Assembly: GCA_030041045.1 (NCBI GenBank)
Contig: JASHOQ010000064.1
Coordinates: 1 to 64,000 of the forward strand
DNA length: 64,000 bases
Reading direction: 5' to 3'
DNA from: Acidobacteriaceae bacterium
Lineage (GTDB): Bacteria > Acidobacteriota > Terriglobia > Terriglobales > Acidobacteriaceae
Shown: in pieces, positions 7,945 through 16,737 of the stretch
How the letters are laid out: each line of letters begins with the position of its first letter
Numbering within the stretch: the stretch's first letter is position 1
Notes under the pieces: generated by a model
Told to the model about the DNA's origin: nothing
Databases searched by the model: none
Seen by the model: only the letters and a program-made list of their open reading frames with translations
Position numbers and translations under genes: made by a program

Positions 7945-10080
7945 ATGCCCTCAAGACCGTCCGCCTTGCGCCTTTTTGCCTCCGCGCTTCCCCTGCTTGC
8001 CTCATTCGCGGCCGCGGCCGGCGCGCAAACGGCGCCTCCGCAAGCGGTCTTTGGCTACAACAATTTCGATGCGCAGGCCCGCATCGAAGAAAAATTCCTC
8101 GCCGTGCCCGATGCTCGGCTCGCGGGCGAGGAACTGAAAGCCCTCACCGCCGAGCCGCACATGGCCGCAACTCCGGCAGACCGTAAGACCGCGGATTATG
8201 TGGCGGAAAAATTTCGTGCCGCGGGCCTCGAAACCGAAATCGTTCCCTATCGCGTGTTGTTGAACTGGCCCAGGGTTGTGCGCGTCGAGGCGCGCGATGC
8301 AAACGGCAAGCTGCTGATGAGCGGGCCCACCCGCGAGCACGTGGAAGGCGACCCCATGGGTGACGATCCGCGCGTGGTGATGCCTTTCAACTCGTCTTCT
8401 GCGTCAGGCGATGTGACCGGCGATGTGGTCTACGCCAACTACGGCCGTCTTGAGGATTTCGACCAGCTGGCTGCGCAGCACATCGATCTGCACGGCAAGA
8501 TCGTACTCTGCCGTTACGGCGACAACTTCCGCGGGGTCAAGGTCTACATCGCCCAGCAGCGGGGCGCCGCCGGCGTGCTCATCTACTCTGACCCGCAGGA
8601 CGACGGCTACTACAAGGGCGACCCGTGGCCGCAGGGACCCTGGCGGCCGGACACCGGCGTGCAGCGCGGCTCGGTGCAGTTTCTTTTCAAGTATCCCGGC
8701 GACCCGGAGACGCCCGGCGTCGCCTCCACGCCGGACCTGCCGGATTCGGCGCGCGTAGCGGCGGACGTCAACCAGCCCAAGATCGTCTCCATTCCCATCA
8801 GCTATCACGATGCCGCGCCCATCCTCGAGGCGCTCAAGGGTCCGGGAGTTCCGCAGGGTTGGCAGGGAGCGCTGCCCTTCCGCTATCACCTGGGACCGGG
8901 CGGCGTCACCGTGCACGTGGTTTCACAGCAGGATTATCAGCGGCGCATCATCTGGGATGTGATCGGGACCATCAAAGGTTCCGATTATCCCGACGATTGG
9001 GTCGTAGCCGGCAATCATCGCGACGCCTGGGTGAACGGCGCCGTCGATCCTTCCAGCGGCACGGCGGCCATGCTCGAAGCCGTGCACGGCATCGGCGCGC
9101 TTCTGCGCGAGGGTTGGCGGCCCCGGCGTACCATGGTTTTTTGCAGTTGGGATGCGGAAGAGGAGGGCCTGATCGGCTCGACCGAATGGGTGGAGCAGCA
9201 CGCCGCGGCCATGGCGCACGTGGTGGCTTATTTCAATGTGGACATCGGTGTCTCCGGCCCTGATTTCTCCGCTTCGGCCGTGCCTTCGCTCAAGCAATTT
9301 GTCCGCGATGTGACCCGCGATGTGCCCAGTCCCATGGGCGGAACGGTCTTTGAGCAGTGGCGCGTTCACAATGCCAGTGAGTACGCGCACCGCACCGGCG
9401 GCTTTGCATCCTTTGACGCTGACACTGTGCACTTAGGCGATCTGGGCTCCGGTTCTGATTACACGCCGTTCCTGCAACACGCCGGCGTGCCCTCGACCGA
9501 CATCACCTCCGAGGGCCCTTATGGCGTCTATCACTCCGCCTTCGACGATTTCGCCTGGTTTACCGCCAACGCCGATCCCCATTTCGCGTATCTCCAGCAA
9601 ATGGCCCGTGTCTTCGGAATGGAGGCGCTGCGCATGGCCGACGCCGACGTTCTGCCGTACGATTACGTGGCCTACGCCCATGCCGTCTCCGGCTATCTTG
9701 AGGCAGCGAAAGCGAAGGCAAAAGACGCGGGTTTCGACTCGCTCGACTTTGCGCCGGCTGAAGCTGCGGCCGCGCGCATGGCTGAGGCCGCGCAGCGCAC
9801 TTACGTGCTTCAGGCTGCGCCCGCCGGTGATCTGGTCCGCTTGAACGATGCCCTGCGCCAGACTGAGAATGCGTTGCTGAGCGATGCGGGGCTGCCCGAT
9901 CGGCCCTGGTACCGGCACACCATTTTTGCGCCGGGCGTCTACACCGGCTACGCGGTGGTCGTCATTCCCGGCGTGAACGAGGCCATCGACGCCAAGAACG
10001 AAGCCGTCGCTGCGCAGCAGCTCGTGGTGCTGACGCAAGCCCTCGACCGCGCCGCGCGGGCGCTGGATTCGGCGCGCTGA
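7945..10080 (+). CDS. M28 family metallopeptidase, glutamate carboxypeptidase II-like
   Basis: 711 aa. Sec signal peptide (ALRLFASALPLLASFAAAAGAQ). Domain order is as in human GCPII: an N-terminal segment, a PA domain (about 110-320, containing GKIVLCRYGDNFRGVKV), the M28 zinc-peptidase core, and a C-terminal dimerisation domain. Metal ligands are visible: H358 and D368 (GNHRDAWVNGAVDPSSG), the Glu pair in WDAEEEG (about 405-406), the Asp in FNVDIG, and the His in YHSAFDD. It probably trims C-terminal acidic residues from peptides outside the cytoplasm. It stands alone; GGAG lies 7 bases before the ATG. Confidence 0.93.
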   Translation: MPSRPSALRLFASALPLLASFAAAAGAQTAPPQAVFGYNNFDAQARIEEKFLAVPDARLAGEELKALTAEPHMAATPADRKTADYVAEKFRAAGLETEIVPYRVLLNWPRVVRVEARDANGKLLMSGPTREHVEGDPMGDDPRVVMPFNSSSASGDVTGDVVYANYGRLEDFDQLAAQHIDLHGKIVLCRYGDNFRGVKVYIAQQRGAAGVLIYSDPQDDGYYKGDPWPQGPWRPDTGVQRGSVQFLFKYPGDPETPGVASTPDLPDSARVAADVNQPKIVSIPISYHDAAPILEALKGPGVPQGWQGALPFRYHLGPGGVTVHVVSQQDYQRRIIWDVIGTIKGSDYPDDWVVAGNHRDAWVNGAVDPSSGTAAMLEAVHGIGALLREGWRPRRTMVFCSWDAEEEGLIGSTEWVEQHAAAMAHVVAYFNVDIGVSGPDFSASAVPSLKQFVRDVTRDVPSPMGGTVFEQWRVHNASEYAHRTGGFASFDADTVHLGDLGSGSDYTPFLQHAGVPSTDITSEGPYGVYHSAFDDFAWFTANADPHFAYLQQMARVFGMEALRMADADVLPYDYVAYAHAVSGYLEAAKAKAKDAGFDSLDFAPAEAAAARMAEAAQRTYVLQAAPAGDLVRLNDALRQTENALLSDAGLPDRPWYRHTIFAPGVYTGYAVVVIPGVNEAIDAKNEAVAAQQLVVLTQALDRAARALDSAR

Positions 10081-10102
10081 ACGGTCTCTCGATTCTCTGC
10101 GT

Positions 10103-10537
10103 TCAGGGTTCCCAGGGGTTCAGAAGCCGCGCGCCGGTTGAAGCAAAATCAGCAGTATTACGCGTGACCACGGTCATTCCATGTACCAGCGCGGTTGCGG
10201 CAATGAGCGCATCGCGCTGTGATCGAGGATTCGGTACATGCAGCGCCGCACAGCGCAACGCAATACGAAGGTCGACGGGGAAGATACGGCCGGCGAAGGT
10301 CGGCAGGACAAGTTTGTCAATCCACTCCCGAAGCGTTTTTCCCTGCGCCGGATCCCGTCGCTCCAGCAGAAGGCAACCTTGTTCGAGTTCCAGGGCAGTG
10401 ATGACGGAGAGATACAGGCTCGATGCCGGGACCGATTCAAGCCATGCCTTCACGCGGGCGTCGGCTCGCGCAGGGCCAGTGTGGGCTCGTTGAGCCTTGC
10501 GCATCTCCGATACTACGTTCGTATCGAGCAGAAACAT
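10103..10537 (-). CDS. PIN-domain toxin, VapC-like
   Basis: 144 aa. The N-terminus MFLLDTNVVSEMRK is the standard PIN-domain opening with the first metal-binding Asp (D5), followed by Glu in ITALELEQG and the acidic residue in SQRDALIAATALVHGMTVVTRNTADF. VapC toxins are Mg-dependent RNases that inhibit translation, often by cutting tRNA. Its ATG overlaps the last base of the upstream antitoxin stop codon (TAATG), showing a coupled toxin-antitoxin pair. All acidic positions look intact. Confidence 0.92.
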   Translation of the reverse strand: MFLLDTNVVSEMRKAQRAHTGPARADARVKAWLESVPASSLYLSVITALELEQGCLLLERRDPAQGKTLREWIDKLVLPTFAGRIFPVDLRIALRCAALHVPNPRSQRDALIAATALVHGMTVVTRNTADFASTGARLLNPWEP

Positions 10538-10788
10538 TATGAGAAATCGGCGGGACGGAAGATATCGTCTCCCATGCGAGGCGGCTCGAAATCGATATCG
10601 CCAACCTTGGGCATCGCCAACATCTCGAGGATGCTTTTCTCACGGCCATTCAACTTGCGGTACTCCTCAATGCTCAGCAACACGTGTGACGCCCGTCCGC
10701 GATTGGTCACAAAAACCGGGCCCTTTTTCGCGGCTCGCTTGGCCCGGCTCACGTCCTGGTTGAATTCCCGGCTTGTGAAGGTCGTCAT
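10537..10788 (-). CDS. Phd/YefM-family antitoxin
   Basis: 83 aa. MTTFTSREFNQDVSRAKRAAKKGPVFVTNRGRASHVLLSIEEYRKL matches the Phd/YefM DNA-binding fold (S-x-D/E-F arm, then PVxITxxGxPxxVLxSxxEY). The acidic, flexible tail (KVGDIDFEPPRMGDD) would wrap the toxin. It is first in the operon, as expected for an antitoxin that also represses its own promoter together with VapC. It is neutralising partner to the gene at 10103-10537. Confidence 0.92.
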   Translation of the reverse strand: MTTFTSREFNQDVSRAKRAAKKGPVFVTNRGRASHVLLSIEEYRKLNGREKSILEMLAMPKVGDIDFEPPRMGDDIFRPADFS

Positions 10789-10807
10789 TGGCCGTTCTCG
10801 GAGTCCT

Positions 10808-10836
10808 TTGTAGCAACGTACCTACATTGTAGCACG
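10808..10836 (-). promoter_or_regulatory. Candidate promoter/operator of the toxin-antitoxin operon
   Basis: Two direct copies of TTGTAGCA lie 20 bp apart (10808-10815 and 10828-10835). The second overlaps the palindrome CTACATTGTAG (10822-10832). On the minus strand this contains TACAAT, a good -10 sequence, about 40 bases before the antitoxin start. Auto-repression by Phd-toxin complexes at such repeats is usual for the family; binding here is inferred. Confidence 0.45.
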
Positions 10837-10843
10837 TCGCCGC

Positions 10844-11968
10844 CTATTTGAACTCGAGCTCCACGATCTCCGGCCGCGAGCCCACGCGCATCGGCGGACC
10901 CCAGGTGCCGGCGCCGGTGGAGGTAAACACCTGAAGCGACCCGAAGCGCTGCAATCCCCGGATGAACCGTCCGAAGATGCGGCGGGTAAAAAAAGTGTAG
11001 GGAAAAATCTGTCCGCCGTGCGTGTGGCCGGAGAGCTGCAGGCTGATCCCGGCCTGCTCCACAATGGGCAGGCGGATGGGCGCGTGGTTCAGCAGTATGC
11101 TGGCGGCTTCGGCGCCCGGACTGATCCGCTCGAGCGCCGCGCGCACGCGGATGGGAAAGGTGGATTCTCGATACGAGACGCCGAGAATGTGCAGGCCGTC
11201 GACCGTGACCCGCTCCTGCACAAGCACGCGGATTTGGGCGCGGCGAACCGCATCGAGATACTCCTTGGGGTCGTGAAACTCCTCGTGGTTGCCGGTCGAA
11301 AAAAAGATGCCCAGAGGAGGTTTGAGATCGCGCAGCGGCGCGATGAGCCAGTCGAGCCGGCCGCGGGTGCCGTCGAATAGATCGCCGGGGATGAAGACGA
11401 TGTCTGGATTGAGCCCCGCGGCAAGCCGCACCACGCGCCGGCAAAAACCCGCGCGGTTGATGTTGCCCAGGTGCAGGTCGCTCAAGAGTACGGCGCGGCG
11501 GCCACGCCAGGAGGGAGGAAGATGTGGCAGCCGGATGCTCACGCGGCGCACGCGAATCCACAAGGCGTTAAAGAGGCCATAGACGCCGGCCAGCACCGCC
11601 AGCGCGAAATAGCCTGCGGCGATCGCGAGCCGCAGCTTTCCCGGATCGGGTAAGGCGAAGGGGCGGATCGCGTACCACGTAAGCCAGCTCAGGATCGCGC
11701 CCAGGAAAAAGAAATTGGCGAAGCCGAGCCACATGGCCGCAAGTTTATAGAAGAGAGAAATGGCGAAATTCGAATAGCGGAAGTTCAGCAGCGCCGCGGC
11801 TACAAAGCTCACCGCGAGCGCGATGAGCGCCGCGCGCAGCGCCAACGCAGGCGGCGGATCGGCGGAGGGCCAGAACGCGATCCAGGTATGGAAGATGAAC
11901 CAGTGCGCCAGAAGCAGGATGGCTTGAATGATGAGTACGCCCAGGACAGGCCAAGCTTTCAAGCGCAT
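10844..11968 (-). CDS. Membrane-anchored metallophosphoesterase, YkuE/YaeI-like
   Basis: 374 aa. The start is set at ATG 11968, preceded by GGGAGGAG; longer frames would run into the divergent hemW promoter. The N-terminal 130 residues hold three to four membrane helices. The calcineurin-like core follows with all motifs: SDLHLGN, GDLFDG, GNHEEF, LNHAP and GHTHGGQ. Membrane-linked members of this family include UDP-diacylglucosamine or phospholipid hydrolases and YkuE-like enzymes; the substrate cannot be assigned. It is transcribed away from hemW. Confidence 0.9.
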   Translation of the reverse strand: MRLKAWPVLGVLIIQAILLLAHWFIFHTWIAFWPSADPPPALALRAALIALAVSFVAAALLNFRYSNFAISLFYKLAAMWLGFANFFFLGAILSWLTWYAIRPFALPDPGKLRLAIAAGYFALAVLAGVYGLFNALWIRVRRVSIRLPHLPPSWRGRRAVLLSDLHLGNINRAGFCRRVVRLAAGLNPDIVFIPGDLFDGTRGRLDWLIAPLRDLKPPLGIFFSTGNHEEFHDPKEYLDAVRRAQIRVLVQERVTVDGLHILGVSYRESTFPIRVRAALERISPGAEAASILLNHAPIRLPIVEQAGISLQLSGHTHGGQIFPYTFFTRRIFGRFIRGLQRFGSLQVFTSTGAGTWGPPMRVGSRPEIVELEFK

Positions 11969-12051
11969 CTCCTCCCTTCCATGATTGTACGGAAGACGCT
12001 CCCGGTTGGATGCAGGTGCGCTGCGCCGCGGCGCATGAAACAATTTGAGCT

Positions 12052-13320
12052 GTGAGCGGAAGCAGCGAAAACGCGCTGGGCGTCTATATCTCCATTCCCT
12101 TTTGCCGCTCGAAGTGCACCTATTGCAACTTTGCTTCGGGAGTTTACCCGGCCGGCGAGCATGCACGCTACGTCGATCGCGCCATCGAAGACTTGCGCGG
12201 AGCCGCAGCTTGGGCCGCGCAAGGAGGCGTGGAATTGCCGCGCCGCGTGGACACCGTCTATCTGGGCGGAGGCACGCCGAACCTGCTCGCGCCGGAGCTT
12301 GTGAGCCGCCTGTTCGCTGCGCTGCGCTGCGAATTCGTTCTTGATCCTCTCGCGGAGATCACCATGGAGTGCGCCCCTGGGCAGTTTGCGCGCGGCACGC
12401 TCCAAGCCATGATCGACGCGGGCGTCAATCGCGTGAGCCTGGGCGTGCAGTCGTTTGTCTCGAGCGAAGCGAGCGCCAGCGGCCGGCTGCACACGCGCGC
12501 CACGGTCGAAGAAGACCTGCGCCATCTGCGCGCGGCCGGCATCACCAACCTGAACCTGGACCTCATCGCCGGGCTTGCCGGGCAGACGCCCGGCTCGTGG
12601 GATGCGTCTCTCGACGCGCTCGTCGGTGCCGGCGTCCCCCACGCGAGCATTTACATGCTGGAAGTGGACGAAGACTCGCGCCTCGGCCGCGAGCTGCTCG
12701 CGGGCGGCGCGCGCTACCACGCCCGCGCGGTTCCCACCGACGACGCCATCGCGCGCATGTACGAACGCGCCGTCGAAAGGCTTTCCGCGGCCGGAATCGA
12801 ACAGTACGAGATTTCAAACTTTGCGCGGCCGGGATTCGTCTCGCGCCACAATTTGCGCTACTGGCAGCGGCGGCCCTACCTTGGCGTGGGCCTCGACGCC
12901 TCATCGGCCCTTTTCGCAAGCGAGCCCGCGCGCACCTCGCAGACGCGCGGCGCACACGCTTCGGAGATGCGCCCGGTTCTGCGCAGCAAGACTACCGAAG
13001 ATCTGAACGCCTATCTCGCCGGAGCGGAGCCGGCCGAAACCGCATGGCTCTCTGCCGACCATCAGCACGAAGAAGCGTGGTTCCTCGGGCTGCGGCTGAA
13101 TGCGGGAGTCAATTTGGCTGCGCTCGAAGCCGAGTTTGGCCGCGCACGCGTTGAGCCGGCGCGGGCCGCGGCCGAGCGGCTCGCACGCGACGGCCTGCTC
13201 CAATTCGACGGCAGCGTCGCGCGGCTCACCCCGCGCGGACGATTGGTTTCGAATGACGTGTTTCAGGAATTCCTGGGGCTGGAACGGGAAACGGCGTTGG
13301 CCCACAACTGGTCGGTTTGA
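12052..13320 (+). CDS. hemW: Radical SAM heme chaperone HemW
   Basis: 422 aa from GTG 12052. The radical-SAM cluster motif is CRSKCTYC (C18, C22, C25), the CX3CX2C pattern that directly follows GVYISIPF in HemW. Further matches are VDTVYLGGGTPNLL, MECAPGQF, RVSLGVQSF, NLDLIAGLAGQT and the C-terminal winged-helix (LARDGLLQFDGSVARLTPRGRLVSNDVFQEFL). Unlike HemN there is no Cys four residues into the N-terminal extension. HemW inserts heme into respiratory proteins in the cytoplasm. The stop is followed at once by an interspersed repeat. Confidence 0.93.
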   Translation: MSGSSENALGVYISIPFCRSKCTYCNFASGVYPAGEHARYVDRAIEDLRGAAAWAAQGGVELPRRVDTVYLGGGTPNLLAPELVSRLFAALRCEFVLDPLAEITMECAPGQFARGTLQAMIDAGVNRVSLGVQSFVSSEASASGRLHTRATVEEDLRHLRAAGITNLNLDLIAGLAGQTPGSWDASLDALVGAGVPHASIYMLEVDEDSRLGRELLAGGARYHARAVPTDDAIARMYERAVERLSAAGIEQYEISNFARPGFVSRHNLRYWQRRPYLGVGLDASSALFASEPARTSQTRGAHASEMRPVLRSKTTEDLNAYLAGAEPAETAWLSADHQHEEAWFLGLRLNAGVNLAALEAEFGRARVEPARAAAERLARDGLLQFDGSVARLTPRGRLVSNDVFQEFLGLERETALAHNWSV

Positions 13321-13415
13321 AGGGTACGGGCTTCAGCCCGTACGTGAAATCGCTGAAAATCGATCGCGGGTTTTAGCCCCTGAGGGATGTTGATTCAAAC
13401 TGACCCATGACCTGC
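13321..13415. repeat. Interspersed palindromic repeat after hemW
   Basis: The perfect hairpin GTACGGGCTTCAGCCCGTAC (13325-13344) is followed by GGGTTTTAGCCCCTGAGGGATGTT (13371-13394 approximately). Same class as 4388, 16215, 20905 and 54727. It lacks a T-run but could cap the hemW transcript 3' end. Confidence 0.75.
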
Positions 13416-13486
13416 TGACCGCATCGTGAATCCGGATTCATCACCGCCAATCCCCTCCAAAGAAAGGCAAACGCGGTTCTGGCGTT

Positions 13487-14476
13487 CTACCAGGCGATCA
13501 GCTCATCGCCGGAGGTTGCGGAAAGATACGTGACAGGCGCAGGCGTCGGGTGCGGGCATCCGTCGAAACACTGAATCGACTCCGGCCCCGCGGCCTTGGC
13601 GCGGAGCAAAGCCTCTTCCGCTTCGCGCAGAACCACCACCGGCGAGCGGCCCTGGCTTGCGGCGATGCCGAAACAGGCCGAGAGGCGGATCGCTTCGCCG
13701 TTGGCCTGAATCGGCACGCTGAAGACCTCCACGCGCAGCCGCTCGGCAAGCAGAACGGCATGGGCCACGCCGCAGCCGGGCAATCCGATCAGGAACTCGT
13801 CCATGCCCGGTCGTCCCAATAGATCGTAGCTGCGCAGCGCGCGCGTGGTGCGGCTTACCACCTGGCACAGCAGCTCATCGCAGGCTTCGGCGCCCAGGCG
13901 AGAGTTCCAGTGGCCGAAGTCGTCGATATCGAAGAGCAGAACCGTCATGGCCGTGTTCAGCCGCTGCACGCGATCGGTCTCGCGAAACAGCATGGAGAGC
14001 AGAGCCTCGCGGTTATACACGCCGGTCAGCCCGTCCAGTTGCGCGCTCAGCCTTGCAGCCTCGCGCAGTTGTTCCACCGCGCGCGCCAGTTCAAAGGCGC
14101 GCAGCGTAGCCTCGATGCGAAGCTGCCGGTAGGAACTTTCCGCCGTGCGCAGAATCACGTCGTCGATCACGCCCTCGGCCAGCCGGTCGAGCCACTCCTC
14201 CGTCACCGCGTCCGCAATCAGCAGAATCGGGTAATTCCGGCCGTGCGCATGGCTGCGTGCGCGTGCCAGCAGTTCGCTCGTCGGCATTCCGGGCAGATTC
14301 GCGTCCAGCAGAGCCAGCCGCGGCGTGGTGGGCGCCGTCAGGAAAGCCAGCGCCGCCTGCGCTGAAAGCGCTATCTCTACCTGCATCCCTGTCTGCGCCA
14401 GCATCGGCTCCATGGCATGGAGCAGTACCGGCTCCGGGGAGGCAAGCAAAGCTATGGAAGGGTTGGCGCCGGTCAT
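13487..14476 (-). CDS. Response-regulator receiver + GGDEF-like protein, degenerate active site
   Basis: 329 aa. A start at ATG 14476 (GGGAG upstream) gives the usual receiver opening NPSIALLASPEPVL. The receiver domain occupies about residues 5-125, with a phosphoacceptor candidate Asp in LALLDANLPGM. A helical linker precedes the GGDEF domain (DGLTGVYNREALL, DIDDFGHWN). The diguanylate-cyclase signature reads GMDEF instead of GGDEF, so c-di-GMP synthesis is doubtful; it may act as a degenerate GGDEF sensor or regulator. The frame stays open upstream to 14590 with a less convincing start. No kinase gene is adjacent. Confidence 0.85.
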   Translation of the reverse strand: MTGANPSIALLASPEPVLLHAMEPMLAQTGMQVEIALSAQAALAFLTAPTTPRLALLDANLPGMPTSELLARARSHAHGRNYPILLIADAVTEEWLDRLAEGVIDDVILRTAESSYRQLRIEATLRAFELARAVEQLREAARLSAQLDGLTGVYNREALLSMLFRETDRVQRLNTAMTVLLFDIDDFGHWNSRLGAEACDELLCQVVSRTTRALRSYDLLGRPGMDEFLIGLPGCGVAHAVLLAERLRVEVFSVPIQANGEAIRLSACFGIAASQGRSPVVVLREAEEALLRAKAAGPESIQCFDGCPHPTPAPVTYLSATSGDELIAW

Positions 14477-14713
14477 CAAGTCAAATCTCCCTAACCTGAT
14501 GTATCGGCGCCCATTGGAAAATCTTAAGAATCGGAAAGTACCGTTTTCCATGTTACGTGTCGCGTCTGAAGCATTGCTTCCTTTGCTCAAACTTGAAGCC
14601 AGAAATTCATGACGCGGCGCTTCGCTTGAGGCAGCGCGGTCTCCACCGGCGCAATCACCCTGCGACCAATCGACGGAGCCCGCTTCGGGCTAATCGACAA
14701 AGTCGGCTTCAGG

Positions 14714-15592
14714 CTAGTCGACGAAGTCGACCTGGGGCTTGACCGCGATGATCCCGCGCTCATGCCCCAGCTCGAGCAGTCGGCGGATGGCCTCGCGGCC
14801 GTCTGCGCCGTAATCGAGCGTGCGCTCGTTCACGTACATGCTCACAAAGCGATTGGCCATGCCGGCGTCCAGATCGCGCGCAAACTGCATGGCGTATTCG
14901 AGCGCCTGCTCGCGATACTCGAGCGCGTGGCGGATGGAATCGCGCAGCGCCCTGGAGATAATCTTGTGGCATTCGGCTCCCAATGACCGTCGGATGGCGT
15001 TCCCGCCCAGCGGCAGCACCAGTCCAGTAGTTTCGCGCCACCACACGCCCAGGTCGATCGCCTTGTACAGCCCGCTCGAAGTATAGGTGAGCTGGCCCTC
15101 GTGAATGATCAGCCCGGCATCGTACGTTCCCGCCAGGATGGCGGGAATGATCTGGTCGAAAGGTACAGTCTCCGTCCGGATTTCCGTGTTGAAGATCTTC
15201 AACGCAAGATAGGCCGTGGTCAGCGTCCCGGGCACGGCTACCTTCACGTGGACCAGGTCGGCTGGCGCGATGGGCCGGCTCGCAACCACCATCGGTCCGT
15301 AGCCCTCGCCCACGCTGCCGCCGCAGCCCATCAGCAGATAATTCTGCTGCAGATACGGATAGGCGTGGAAGCTGATGGCCGTCAGATCGAAGAACGCCTC
15401 GTCTTGCGCGCGCCGGTTCAGGGTTTCAATATCGGCCAGCGTGTGCGTAAAGCGATAGCCCGGCACGCGCACCTTGTTGGTGGCCAGCCCGTAGAACATG
15501 AAGGCATCGTCGGAGTCGGGACTGTGCGCGATGGAAATGTCTCGAACCTGATCGGTGACGGGTGCTTCGGTTTGCGGTGCGGTCACAGGCAA
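14714..15592 (-). CDS. mqnD: 1,4-dihydroxy-6-naphthoate synthase
   Basis: 292 aa. MqnD catalyses the step to 1,4-dihydroxy-6-naphthoate in the futalosine route to menaquinone. Family landmarks are ISIAHSPDSDDAFMFYGL (19-36), TAISFHAYPYL, GCGGSVGEGYGP and IIHEGQLTY with the catalytic His164. The start codon is TTG at 15592 with AAAGGA upstream; GTG four codons in is an alternative. The related MqnA is shorter and lacks the SPDSDDAFMFY opening. The other mqn genes are not in this window. The N-terminal 16 residues before DISIAHS are a low-complexity extension. Confidence 0.92.
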   Translation of the reverse strand: MPVTAPQTEAPVTDQVRDISIAHSPDSDDAFMFYGLATNKVRVPGYRFTHTLADIETLNRRAQDEAFFDLTAISFHAYPYLQQNYLLMGCGGSVGEGYGPMVVASRPIAPADLVHVKVAVPGTLTTAYLALKIFNTEIRTETVPFDQIIPAILAGTYDAGLIIHEGQLTYTSSGLYKAIDLGVWWRETTGLVLPLGGNAIRRSLGAECHKIISRALRDSIRHALEYREQALEYAMQFARDLDAGMANRFVSMYVNERTLDYGADGREAIRRLLELGHERGIIAVKPQVDFVD

Positions 15593-15721
15593 AAGATCCT
15601 TTCAGCGGACAAAGCGAAACAATGGTTTTGATGCGCGTCGAGCGTCCGGCGCGGTCAAGCGCGGCCCGTTGATCAACTTTCAATCGAGTACCCTGTCCCA
15701 GAAGTTCTTGAGAGGATTGCC

Positions 15722-15836
15722 AATGTCATTCTGAGCGCAAGGGGCCCCAAACGTTTTCCGGGGTCCCCAAAGAGCGATCCGCCGCGGCGGATGCTCTTTG
15801 CGGCGGAGGTTGGGGGTGGTAAGCGAAGAATCTGCA
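15722..15836. repeat. Composite repeat in the 15593-15968 gap
   Basis: A copy of the TGTCATYCTGAGCG...GAAGAATCTGC repeat (starts 15725, resumes about 15821) is split by a hairpin element at 15758-15820 whose ends are CCGGGGTCCCC and GGGGGTGGT and whose stem is AAAGAGC/GCTCTTT. The rest of this gap shows nothing recognisable. Confidence 0.6.
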
Positions 15837-15968
15837 CTTGCCACTCCGTTTTTCCTGCACCAATTTCTGGGGCACAACAATAGTTTAGTGCGGCAAGCGG
15901 CAACCGGCGTTTCTCGCGGCCATTTGAACCCCTGTCGATCCCGGGCTCCCTCCTCGCCGTCGGCGGCG

Positions 15969-16127
15969 TCACGGCTCCGCTTCCAGGTCGGAGTCGTGGG
16001 CCGAATCGAGAGACCGGCGCCTTTTGGCAGGCTTTGTGCCGTGCTTGCGGACGTGGCGCGCCATCCCTGCGGCTGCCAGCAGCAGCGCTCCAAGCGAAAC
16101 CAGGAAAGCAATCATTAACCAGCGCAT
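15969..16127 (-). CDS. Small single-pass membrane protein
   Basis: 52 aa. The start at ATG 16127 gives MRWLMIAFLVSLGALLLAAAGMARHVRKHG: one N-terminal transmembrane helix followed by a basic, then acidic tail (KRRRSLDSAHDSDLEAEP). It has no recognised domain. It is predicted as a gene because of the well-formed helix with a positive-inside flank; the coding call is moderate since no strong ribosome site is seen. Confidence 0.4.
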   Translation of the reverse strand: MRWLMIAFLVSLGALLLAAAGMARHVRKHGTKPAKRRRSLDSAHDSDLEAEP

Positions 16128-16211
16128 TTGAGCCCAAACCAACCAAGAATACCAGAGCGGGCAAGCGCCGCGAGAAGCGCAGCCGCAGGTACTCTCCGAC
16201 GAAACCGGTTG

Positions 16212-16295
16212 CGCGGTCTTGTAAAAGGGCACGGCTTCAGCCGTGCCGCAAAACGCCCCAAAACGCAGGGGTTTTAACCCCTGCGGCGCGATGCG
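16212..16295. repeat. Interspersed palindromic repeat
   Basis: GGCACGGCTTCAGCCGTGCC (perfect hairpin, about 16229-16248), then GCAGGGGTTTTAACCCCTGC (16265-16284). Same class as the units after ftsB-like and M23 genes. Confidence 0.8.
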
Positions 16296-16377
16296 CCTGC
16301 GTGTGCTCGCTCTCCCTCCGATTCGTCAGACACTTGCCTGGCCGTCGAGGGATTTTTGCCCCAAATGTCCCGCCACT

Positions 16378-16737
16378 CTAACCGGCTGCACCGGGCAGGA
16401 CCGGCGGTTTGCGCAGGTTCGACTGGAGCCATTCGAGATAGGGATGGCTGCCGGTGGCGACATCGAGGACCAGGAATTCGGGAATCTGGTAGCTGTGCAG
16501 CTCATGCAGGCGCGTCTCCAGCGCCGGCAGCTGGTCGGCTGAGGTTTTCAGCAGAAGCAGTGTCTCCGAAGAGCTCTCGATCTGGCCTTCCCAATGGTAG
16601 ATGGATTGCACACCCGGAATGAGCGTGGCGCAGGCCGCCAGCCGCTCCTCCACCAGCGTGCCCGCCAGCAGGGCGGCTTCATCCGGGTTGGCCGCGGTGG
16701 TAAGGACAATGCGGGCTGAATAAAGATTTTCCCCCAT
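16378..16737 (-). CDS. cutA: Divalent-cation tolerance protein CutA
   Basis: 119 aa, slightly longer than the usual 105-115. CutA1 forms a very stable trimer and has been tied to copper tolerance, though its cell role is unsettled. Typical segments are RIVLTTAANPDEAALLAGTLVEERLAACATLIPGVQSIYHWEGQIESSSETLLLLKTS and HSYQIPEFLVLDVATGSHPYLEWL. The N-terminal six residues are extra. Single gene, divergent from the M1 peptidase. Confidence 0.94.
   Translation of the reverse strand: MGENLYSARIVLTTAANPDEAALLAGTLVEERLAACATLIPGVQSIYHWEGQIESSSETLLLLKTSADQLPALETRLHELHSYQIPEFLVLDVATGSHPYLEWLQSNLRKPPVLPGAAG

Noticed and set aside
16229-16248. Interspersed GGCACGGCTTCAGCCGTGCC hairpins as Rho-independent terminators
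   Set aside because: None has a T-run after the stem, and they occur in both orientations and inside a gene.
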